Source: JALHNI01 sp044226365
Lineage (GTDB): Bacteria > Acidobacteriota > Terriglobia > Bryobacterales > Bryobacteraceae
Reading direction: 5' to 3'
DNA: 64,000 nt
NCBI GenBank assembly: GCA_044226365.1
Contig: JBGAHE010000008.1
Coordinates: 1 to 64,000 of the forward strand
Part shown: positions 15,732 to 24,100 of the stretch, piece by piece
How the letters are laid out: every line of letters starts with the position of its first letter
How positions within the stretch are numbered: position 1 is the first letter of the stretch
Program-made: the position numbers and the translations under genes
The notes under the pieces: model-generated
Told to the model about the DNA's origin: nothing
What the model saw: only the letters and a program-made list of their open reading frames with translations
The model's database searches: none

Positions 15732-17681
15732 ATGGAAGCGTTGGCAGCATTTCGTTCATATCGGGCCAAATTGCAAACGGTCTTCGTTGCGCTGGGGCTG
15801 GCCGCCATTGGCTTGACGGGGTGGCAGGCTTCCGCCGGATCGGCGGAGGCGTTGCGACATGCGACTTCCGAGCGGCTGACGGCGATCCGGCAAACGCGCT
15901 GCCGGCAGGTGGAGCGGTACTTTCAGGATCTGGGGGCGCACGTGCTGGCGCTGTCCACCGACGAAGCGGCGCTACAGGCGCTGGAGGGGTTCGAGGCCGC
16001 GTGGCCGTCGCTGCCGCCGGGTACGGCGGAGCAGGCTCGCGACCTGCAGCCGCATTACGCGGGAGCAAGCGCCGGCTGGTTTCCCCGTGATCCGCGCGTG
16101 GTGGGCTTGCAGCATGCGGTGTTTCAGCATCGCGACGCGCCGGGCGAATTCGGGCGGGTGTATGCGCGCTATCATCCGACGTTCCATCGTTACCAGACGG
16201 CGTTTGGGCTTTATGACATCTTCCTGATCGAACGGCGCGAGTCGCGGGTGCTGTATACGGTGTCGCGCGAAATCGATCTGGGGATGCGGCTGGATGAATC
16301 GCCGTATCGTGAGTCGGCGTTGGGTAAGGCTTACGCGCAGGCGTTGGCGATTACCGAGCCGGAGCAGTTCATCCTGCGCGACTACGAGGGCTATCTGCCG
16401 TCGCATGGGGCGCCCGCGGCGTTTGTGGCGGCGCCGATCTGGCGCGCCGGGACGAAGATCGGTGTGCTGGTGATGCAGGTTTCGATTCGCGACGTGAATC
16501 GCGTGATGACGGCCGACGGCAATTGGGAAGCTGAGGGGTTGGGCCGCACGGGGCAGGCGTACATCGTGGGGCCGGACAATCTGTTGCGCAGTGATTGGCG
16601 GGAGTGGATCGAGACGCGGGAGGACGCCGGCACGGGCGTGCTGCGGGTGCGCGTGCCGCCGGGCGCGGCCGAACCGGGGACGGAGACGGGGCTGAATGCG
16701 AAGGGCGTGCCGGTGCTGCGTTCGCATGCGCGGGTAAACGTGCCGGGGCTCAACTGGGCGGTGATTGCCGAGATCGATGAGAGCGAGGCGTACGCGCCGG
16801 TTCGCGAGTTGCGGAATCGCATTCTGGGGATGGGGCTGCTGGTGGCGGCGGGTTTCTGGATGGCGGCGGCGTGGATGGCGCGCTCGGTGACCAAACCGGT
16901 GTTGGCGCTGGCGCGCGGCGCGCAACGCCTGGGCCATCGCGACTTTGGCACACGCCTGCCCGTGACTTCGAGCGATGAGATTGGGCAGTTGGCGGAATCG
17001 TTCAATCGCATGGCGGAAGATCTGGCGCGGACGACGGTTTCGAAGGAAGAACTGGAGCGGCTGGCCGGCAAGCTGATCACGGCGCAGGAAGACGAACGCC
17101 GGCGCATTGCGCGGGAGTTGCACGATGATCTGACGCAGCGTTTGGCGGCCGTGGCGATTGAAGCGGGCCGACTGGAGCAGAGCGCAGGCGGAGCGGCGGC
17201 GGGGCTGGCGCGCATCAAGCAGCAGATGGCGCAGATTTCGGACGATATCCACGGGTTGTCGCGGAGTCTGCATCCGGCGCTGCTGGATGACCTGGGGTTG
17301 ACGGTGGCGATTGAGTCTGAATGCCGGGCGTTCTTTGAGCGGGGCGGTCCGCCGGTGGATTGCGATGCCCAGGGCGACTTCGATACGCTGCCGCGCGACA
17401 CCAAGCTGACGATTTACCGGATTGTGCAGGAAGCGCTGCGCAATATCCAAAAGCACGCCGGGGCGGAGAATGTGTCGCTGCGCCTGGAACGGGGGAGCGA
17501 CGCGATCCATCTGCGCATTGAGGACGACGGACGGGGCTTTGACCGGCGCGATCCGCATTGGCATGCCGGTTTGGGGCTCGCGAGTATGGAAGAGCGCACG
17601 CGCCTGTTGAACGGGCAGATCGCGATTGCGTCGACACCGGGCCAGGGCACGCGGATTCACATTACGCTGCCGGTGGCTTGA
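15732..17681 (+). CDS. Membrane sensor histidine kinase (NarL-partner type)
   Basis: A 649-aa protein. One membrane segment near residues 15-32 and a second (GLLVAAGFWMAAAWMA) near 365-380 enclose a roughly 330-residue extracytoplasmic sensor, probably a Cache-type fold. A HAMP linker follows (RSVTKPVLALARGAQ...FNRMAED), then the HisKA_3 box RRRIARELHDDLTQRLAAVAIE with the phospho-acceptor His, and an HATPase domain (N-box EALRNIQKHA, G-box DDGRGFD). It is 15 bases before its response regulator, so the two form an operon. Start at ATG 15732 rather than 15708 because the N-terminus then begins normally before the first membrane helix. The signal sensed is unknown. Confidence 0.88.
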   Translation: MEALAAFRSYRAKLQTVFVALGLAAIGLTGWQASAGSAEALRHATSERLTAIRQTRCRQVERYFQDLGAHVLALSTDEAALQALEGFEAAWPSLPPGTAEQARDLQPHYAGASAGWFPRDPRVVGLQHAVFQHRDAPGEFGRVYARYHPTFHRYQTAFGLYDIFLIERRESRVLYTVSREIDLGMRLDESPYRESALGKAYAQALAITEPEQFILRDYEGYLPSHGAPAAFVAAPIWRAGTKIGVLVMQVSIRDVNRVMTADGNWEAEGLGRTGQAYIVGPDNLLRSDWREWIETREDAGTGVLRVRVPPGAAEPGTETGLNAKGVPVLRSHARVNVPGLNWAVIAEIDESEAYAPVRELRNRILGMGLLVAAGFWMAAAWMARSVTKPVLALARGAQRLGHRDFGTRLPVTSSDEIGQLAESFNRMAEDLARTTVSKEELERLAGKLITAQEDERRRIARELHDDLTQRLAAVAIEAGRLEQSAGGAAAGLARIKQQMAQISDDIHGLSRSLHPALLDDLGLTVAIESECRAFFERGGPPVDCDAQGDFDTLPRDTKLTIYRIVQEALRNIQKHAGAENVSLRLERGSDAIHLRIEDDGRGFDRRDPHWHAGLGLASMEERTRLLNGQIAIASTPGQGTRIHITLPVA

Positions 17682-17696
17682 TACCCTGAAGCCGTC

Positions 17697-18344
17697 ATGC
17701 CATCACGCCCTCGCATCCTGCTCGCCGACGATCATCAGATCGTGCTGGATGGGCTGCGCAGTTTGCTGGAGGCGGATTTTGAGCTGTGCGGCGTGGTGCG
17801 CGATGGTTTGCAACTGGTGGAACAGGCGCGGGTGTTGCAGCCCGATGTGGTGGTGGCCGATATCTCCATGCCGCTGCTGAACGGCATTGATGCAGTGCGC
17901 AAGTTGCAAGAGCAAGGACATACGGCGAAGGTCGTGTTTTTGACGATGCATCCGGATGTGAGTTACCTCTCACGCGCGATGGAAGCGGGCGGGTCGGCGT
18001 ATGTGCTGAAGCACGCGGCTTCGGACGAGTTGGTGTCGGCCATCCGGGCGGTGCTGAAGGGCGGGACGTTTCTTTCGCCGCAATTGCAGTCGCCGGCGGT
18101 GACGGAGTTGCTGGACGAAACCAAGCGGCGCACGAAGCAGACGGTGGAACTGACCCCACGGCAACGCGACGTGCTGCAGTTGTTGGCCGAAGGAAAGTCC
18201 GCGAAGGAGATCGGGGCGCTGCTCGATATTTCGTCGCGCACGGTGGAGACGCACAAGTACAAAATGATGGACGACCTGGGCGTGAAGACGACGGCGCAAC
18301 TGGTGCAACACGCCATCAAGATGGGGTTGGTGCCGAGTCCGTAA
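17697..18344 (+). CDS. NarL/FixJ-type response regulator
   Basis: A 215-aa regulator. The receiver domain has the acidic pair in ILLADDHQIV, phospho-acceptor Asp in VVVADISMP, the Thr in VVFLTMHP and the Lys in AYVLKHAAS. A C-terminal LuxR-type HTH follows (LTPRQRDVLQLLAEGKSAKEI...ISSRTVETHK). It is the cognate partner of the preceding kinase and should act as a dimeric transcription factor. Targets are not evident; the small secreted protein 58 bases downstream is the nearest candidate. Confidence 0.92.
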   Translation: MPSRPRILLADDHQIVLDGLRSLLEADFELCGVVRDGLQLVEQARVLQPDVVVADISMPLLNGIDAVRKLQEQGHTAKVVFLTMHPDVSYLSRAMEAGGSAYVLKHAASDELVSAIRAVLKGGTFLSPQLQSPAVTELLDETKRRTKQTVELTPRQRDVLQLLAEGKSAKEIGALLDISSRTVETHKYKMMDDLGVKTTAQLVQHAIKMGLVPSP

Positions 18345-18402
18345 TTTTGCGGATATCGACGAAAGGGCCCATTCGGGCTTAATGGGTTCAGGAGATCAAA
18401 CC

Positions 18403-18801
18403 ATGAACCTGAACCGCATCGCTCAAATCCTCGCTCTCGCCACCGCGACCACCCTCTTTGGGGCCGATAGCTGGAGCAAGCTCGACACGAAAGAACTGGC
18501 CGTGAAGGCCTCGTCCGCCAAGACGGCCGACGAGCATCACGAAGTGGCCAGGGAATACGAAACTCGCGCTGCCGCCTTTGAAAACAAGGCCAAACAGCAT
18601 GAAACCGAGGCGGAAAAGATGAAGAAGCGCCCCGGCTACGAGATTTATCGCTCGAAGTGGCCGGCGATGGTGCAGGGCCCGATCGATCGTGAACGGGCCC
18701 AGGCGTTGCAGGCTCGGCGCGCCGCGCGGGAGTCGCTGGAACTGGTGGCGAAGCACCGGGATCTGGCGGCCAAAGCTAGCGCGATTGCCGTAGAAGACTA
18801 G
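18403..18801 (+). CDS. Small exported coiled-coil protein
   Basis: A 132-aa protein with a signal peptide (MNLNRIAQILALATATTLFGA) and an Ala/Glu/Lys-rich helical body with long heptad-like stretches (VAREYETRAAAFENKAKQ...). An AGGAG ribosome site about 8 bases upstream selects ATG 18403 over ATG 18382. No family recognised. It directly follows a two-component system, so it may be part of that regulon or signalling at the envelope. Confidence 0.6.
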   Translation: MNLNRIAQILALATATTLFGADSWSKLDTKELAVKASSAKTADEHHEVAREYETRAAAFENKAKQHETEAEKMKKRPGYEIYRSKWPAMVQGPIDRERAQALQARRAARESLELVAKHRDLAAKASAIAVED

Positions 18802-18810
18802 CTCCTCCGA

Positions 18811-20172
18811 CTAGCTTCTCCGCAGGTGAAAGGACTTGGGACGCGTCAGTTGCTCGTAGCCCAAGGTGGATAGTGAGCAGCCGCGGCCTGAGTCCTTCAC
18901 ACCGGTCCAAGCCAGAGCCGGATCCAGATAGTCGCAACGATTCATGAAAACGGTTCCGGTCTCCAACCGGGACCCAAGCGCGATCGCCGCCCGCTCATCA
19001 CGCGTCCAAACCGCGGCGGTCAAACCGTAGGCGCTGTCGTTCATCAACGACAGCGCCTCGTCGTCGTTTTGGACGGGCATGATGCCCACGGCGGGTCCGA
19101 AGGTCTCCTCGGTCATCAGCCGCATCGAGTGATTGACGTTGGTGAGAATCTGCGGACCGAGGTAAGCGCCTTCGCCCTGAGGAGGCAGATGGGTCTGAGC
19201 ACCGGCGGCGACGGCTTCGGCAATCTGGCCACGCACGAAGTCCGCAGCCGCCGGCCGCACCATGGGGCCGAGCGTGGTAGCAGGATCGAGGGGATTGCCC
19301 AGGACGTAGCCTCGGGCCAGGGCCACGGCGCGCTCGACGAAGCCGGCAAACAGATCCTGATGTACGTAGATGCGTTCGATGCCGCAGCAGGATTGGCCGG
19401 AGTTGAACATGGCGCCGTCGACGAGATTGTCAACGGCATGGTCGAGGTCGGCGTCGGCTCGCACGTAGGCGGGATCCTTGCCGCCGAGTTCGAGAGAGGT
19501 GCCAATGAAGCGGGCGGAAGCGGCTTGCTGCACAGCGCGGCCGCCAGGTACGGAGCCAGTGAAAGCGACGAAGTCGACACGCAAGTCGCCGATCACCTGC
19601 ATCACTTGGGCGTGGGTGAGGTGCAGGCAGGCAAAGACGCCTTCCGGCAAGCCAGCCGCTCGCAAACCTTCCGCATAGTGCTCAGCGCAGAGCGGTGTTT
19701 GCGCGGAGTGCTTTAAGAGGACGACGTTGCCGGCGGCGAGGGCAGGGACGATGGTGTTGACGCTGGTGAGGTAGGGGTAATTCCAGGGCGCGATGGTGAA
19801 GACGGTCCCCAGGGGCTCGCGGCGCAGGAAGCGCGTGAAGCCTTCGAGAGGCAGTTCGATGTCGGCGAGCGCCTCGGCGGCGACGTTGAGCATATAACGC
19901 GAACGTTCGGCAAAGCCCCGGCGGATCTCGAAGGGCGTGTAACGAAGCGGCCGTCCCATTTGCCAGGAGAGCTGTTCGCCAAAGGTATCGGCGTTCAATT
20001 CCATCCAGTCGACAAAGCGATTCAGGATGGCTAATCGTTCAGCCAGCGGAGTATGGCGCCAATCGGCTTGGGCACGGCGCGCGGCCGACAGTGCGGCTTC
20101 AATCTGTTCAGCGGAAGCGTAGGGCCGCTCCACGTACAAGCGGCCGTCAACAGGGGAATAGGTTCGTTGCAC
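18811..20172 (-). CDS. NAD(P)-dependent aldehyde dehydrogenase
   Basis: A 453-aa ALDH superfamily enzyme that oxidises an aldehyde to a carboxylate. Visible hallmarks are FTIAPWNYPY, the Rossmann turn FTGSVPGGRAV, the catalytic general-base Glu in LELGGKDP, and the nucleophile Cys in NSGQSCCGIER (two adjacent Cys, the first aligned with the usual position). The length fits a succinate-semialdehyde/lactaldehyde-type ALDH. GTG start at 20172. It lies 15 bases downstream of an SDR gene on the same strand, so the two probably act in sequence on an alcohol and its aldehyde. Confidence 0.87.
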   Translation of the reverse strand: MQRTYSPVDGRLYVERPYASAEQIEAALSAARRAQADWRHTPLAERLAILNRFVDWMELNADTFGEQLSWQMGRPLRYTPFEIRRGFAERSRYMLNVAAEALADIELPLEGFTRFLRREPLGTVFTIAPWNYPYLTSVNTIVPALAAGNVVLLKHSAQTPLCAEHYAEGLRAAGLPEGVFACLHLTHAQVMQVIGDLRVDFVAFTGSVPGGRAVQQAASARFIGTSLELGGKDPAYVRADADLDHAVDNLVDGAMFNSGQSCCGIERIYVHQDLFAGFVERAVALARGYVLGNPLDPATTLGPMVRPAAADFVRGQIAEAVAAGAQTHLPPQGEGAYLGPQILTNVNHSMRLMTEETFGPAVGIMPVQNDDEALSLMNDSAYGLTAAVWTRDERAAIALGSRLETGTVFMNRCDYLDPALAWTGVKDSGRGCSLSTLGYEQLTRPKSFHLRRS

Positions 20173-20187
20173 TCTCTTTTAGCTTAG

Positions 20188-20985
20188 CTACCAATGCATC
20201 ACTTGGCCGCCATCGACGTTGATCGTCTGGCCGGTGACTTGCGCGGCGCGCGCGGACGAGAGGAAGACGACCATGTCGGCGATCTCGGCTGGCCGCTGCC
20301 AACGGCCGAGCGGGGCGACGGCGCGGATCTTCTCCAAAGCCCAATCCTCGTAGGTGCGCTGTTGATCGGGCGGCTGACGGTCGTTCCAGGCGCGCCAAAC
20401 ATTCTGATTCAGCGGCGTTTTCACCATGCCGGGGTTCACGGTGTTCACGCGGACGCCATAGGGGGCCAGGTCCTTGGCCAAACATTGGGCGAAGTTGATG
20501 TTGGCGGCTTTGCTGGCGCTATAAGGCGGATCCGTGGGGGAGCCGATTTGACCGGCAACCGAGGCGATGAAGACCATGGTGCCGGCGCGGCGGTGGCGCA
20601 TACCGGGCGCGAGGGCTTGGGCAATATGAACCATGCCCATGATGTTCACTTCGAGGACACGAGGCCAATCGGACGGTTCCAGATTGGTGAAGGGAAAGCC
20701 GAATTTGCCGGATCCCATGGCAGCGGCGTGGACGAGGTGCGAGACAGGCCCGAGGGCTGCTTCCACCTGCGCGATGGCCGCCTGAACAGCAGAGTAGTCT
20801 TTGACGTTGACCTGTAAACCGAGCGCGGGGACGCCGAGGCGGGCGGCCACATCGGCCACTTCCGGCGAGAGGTCGAAGAGGGCGACGCGAGCGCCTTCGC
20901 GAGCAAAGGCTTCCGCGCAGGCGAGTCCGATACCGCTGGCGCCGCCGGTCACCAGCGCCACATGTTGTTGCAATTCTAGGTCCAT
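20188..20985 (-). CDS. Short-chain dehydrogenase/reductase
   Basis: A 265-aa classical SDR. It has the cofactor loop TGGASGIG near the N-terminus, a helix-end Asp (ALFDLS) suggesting NAD rather than NADP, the active-site pair YSASKAA and the PG motif in VNPGMVKTPL. ATG 20985 is preferred to GTG 20991 because it starts nearer the beta-1 strand. First gene of a two-gene unit with the ALDH. Substrate unknown. Confidence 0.88.
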   Translation of the reverse strand: MDLELQQHVALVTGGASGIGLACAEAFAREGARVALFDLSPEVADVAARLGVPALGLQVNVKDYSAVQAAIAQVEAALGPVSHLVHAAAMGSGKFGFPFTNLEPSDWPRVLEVNIMGMVHIAQALAPGMRHRRAGTMVFIASVAGQIGSPTDPPYSASKAANINFAQCLAKDLAPYGVRVNTVNPGMVKTPLNQNVWRAWNDRQPPDQQRTYEDWALEKIRAVAPLGRWQRPAEIADMVVFLSSARAAQVTGQTINVDGGQVMHW

Positions 20986-21101
20986 CAGCACTATGCTGGC
21001 ACGCCCGAGGCGAGGGTTACACCCACCTGGCGAATTTTCGAGTCGTTAAAGCCTGGGCGAAAACGTAACGCGGTCCTCAGGTAAAGGATCTAGAGGGCGA
21101 G

Positions 21102-24100
21102 ATGATACCGCTCACCTTTCAATCCTCCCATCGCGGATCGCCGATTTTGCGCTTAGCTCTGATGACGCTCGGGCTCATGAGCAGCGCGGCGGCCGCTATT
21201 TCCGTCTCCACTGCGCTGCCGCAAGGCACCGTGGGACAGCCATATAATGCCGTGCTTGCCGCTTCCGGCGGCACCGCGCCTTATACGCACGTTGTCACCG
21301 CGGGCCAAATTCCAACGGGTCTTAGTCTCACCAGCACCGGTGTGCTTTCGGGTACACCACTAGTGGCCGGGCAATTCAACTTTTCGGTGCAGACGACCGA
21401 TGCCGCCAGCGCCACCGGCGTGACGGCGCTCTCGGTACAGATCGCGAGTACGACCGGGCTGACGCTGTCGTCGAGCACGCTACCGGCCGGGCGCTTAAAC
21501 ACTCCATACGACACGACGCTCTCTGCCCAGGGAGGCACGGCGCCGTACTCCTTTGACCTTCTCATTGGCGGTGGCGTACTGCCGCCGGGGTTGGCGCTGG
21601 CGTCCACGGGCCGCATCTTTGGCACGCCGACCTCGGCCGGTGTCTTTCCGGTCATTGTCCGCGTGACGGACGCGACCGGCGGCTCCTATCAGGCGGCGTT
21701 GACCTTGCGGATCGAGGCAGCGAGCCTGACGATCTCGACGACATCGCTGGCCGGCGCTCCGGCTAACGTACCTTACAGCCAGACCATCTCCGCTACGGGC
21801 GGTACGCCGCCTTACACGTTTGACGTGATCTCGGGCGTGCTGCCTCCGGGCCTCACGCTGGCTTCGAATGGCGTGCTCTCGGGCACGCCGACCACCTCGG
21901 GCACTTACAACTTCTTTATTCGTTTGACGGACGGGGCCGGCATGACGGCGCAGGCCAGTTACTCGGTGGTTGTTTCCGGGTCTGGCCCCCGTCTGATTGT
22001 TTCTTCGCTGCCGACGGGTATTGTGAACACGACTTACTCGGGCGCGTTGCTCGCGCAGGGTGGAACCGCTCCCTACACCTTTAGCTTGCTGAGCGGTACG
22101 CTGCCGGCTGGCCTGACTTTGAACCAGAGCGGCGCCATCACCGGCACGCCGACGGCCACGGGCGTCTTTCCCATCAGCGTACGGCTGACGGACTCGACCG
22201 GGCAGACGGCGCAGGCCGACGTCCTGATCAATATCAACTCGAGCGCCTTTAACATCAGCACGACGACGGCTCCGGATGGCGCCGTGAATGCTCCGTACAG
22301 CCTGAGCTTGGCGACCGCAGGCGGCAGTTCGACTGTCGTCTTTACGTTGCTCAGCGGCTCTCTGCCGCCCGGTGTCGCATTGAATGTGAATGGTACGATC
22401 GCCGGCACACCGACCGCGGCGGGCACTTACCAATTCGTGGTGCGCGCCATCGATTCGCTGAATGCGATCGCTCAAGCGCCGCTCACCATTAAGATTCAGT
22501 CGTCGACGCTGGTGATCTCGCAGTTGGGTCTCGCCAACGGCTTGTTAAATCAGGCTTACTCCTCGACGCTGACGGCCTCGAATGGAACTCCGCCTTACAC
22601 CTTCTCACTGGCAAGCGGCACGTTGCCACCTGGACTGACGCTGGCGGCCAATGGCAATGTTTCCGGGACACCGACGGCCGGGGGCCTGTTCCAGTTCACG
22701 GTCCGCGTGACGGATGCGATTCTCGGAACGGCGACCAGCACGGTGCCGGTTTTCATTGCGTCGAATGGCGTGGCGATCACGACGCTGACGTTGCCCCCGG
22801 CCCGCCAGAATCAAGCGTATGCGGCGGTGCTGCAAGCGGCAGGCGGAACGGCGCCGTATACTTTCCAAGTGTCGTCCGGCACCGTGCCGGCGGGGTTGAC
22901 ACTCTCCTCGTCCGGCTTGCTCTCGGGCACGCCGACGCAAACGTCCAGTTCTCTGTTCCAGGTCCGGGTGACGGACGGGACCGGTGCGAGCTCGTTCGTG
23001 ACTTACGACTTCAACGTCAATAACTCGAACATTGTACTGAACTCGGCCGCTCCGTTAGCGGGACAGTTGGGGACGGCTTACACCTACAGTCTGGTGACGA
23101 GCGGCGCCTCCGGCACTGTCACTTACTCGCTGGCGTCCGGCTCGTTGCCGCCCGGCCTGACGTTAAGCGGGACGGGCGCCATCACGGGCACTCCCACCGA
23201 AGCGGGCACTTATCTATTCAAGGTGCTGGCCACCGACAGCGGCGGCAACATCGCGACGTTCAGCCAAGTGATCACCGTGGCGTCGGCGCAGCTTTCGTTC
23301 GGGACGGTGCAACTGCCGGACCTGATCCTCGGCGTGCCTTACTCGGCTACGCTAACCGGACAGGGTGGCCTGGCTCCTTACTCGTATAGCATCGCAAGCG
23401 GATCGCTGCCACCTGGTTTGACGCTGTCGCCCTCGGGCACGTTGAGCGGCACGGCGACCAGCCTCGGCACTTACTCGGTAACGTTCCGCATCACGGATAA
23501 CAATGGGACGACGTCGACTCTGACGCGCACCATCACCGTGAACGCCACGGCTGGACTCGCCATCACCAGCCTCGCATTGCCCACGGCGCGGCGCGGCAGC
23601 GCTTATACGGCGACGATTACCGCGACCGGCGGCACGCCGCCTTACACTTACTCGGTAACCTCCGGCACGCTGCCCGCGGGTCTCACGCTTGCGAGTTCCG
23701 GCCTGATCACGGGCGCCCCGACGCAAGAAGGCAGCAACGTCTTCACGGTGCGAGCGCAGGACGCGGCCGGTGGCAGCGCGACGCGGACGCTGACGCTTAC
23801 GGTGACGACAGGTTCGTTGAACATCACCAACGACACGCTGCCGAATGGCGTGCTTTCGTCAGCCTACAACGTGACGCTGACGCCCACGGGCGGCATTGCT
23901 CCGTACTCGTTCACGCTGACCAGCGGCACGTTGCCGCCGGGTTTGGCTTTGTCGCCAACCGGTATTCTTTCGGGCACGCCGAATACCGCGGGCACGTATC
24001 CGGTGCTGATCGGGGTGAGCGATGCCAACGGCGCTCAATTCCAGAAGCCGTTCACGATTCTGGTGAACGCGACGGGCCTGGGCTTTACGACGCCGACGCT

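Noticed and set aside
15972..17660. 562-codon minus-strand frame opposite the histidine kinase
   Set aside because: Arg/His-rich shadow; the plus-strand kinase has all expected motifs.
20986..21101. Possible cyclic-di-GMP (GEMM) riboswitch before the Ig-repeat gene
   Set aside because: An AAAGCCTGGGC-like stretch is present, but the other GEMM blocks and the pairing pattern are missing in the roughly 116-base leader.
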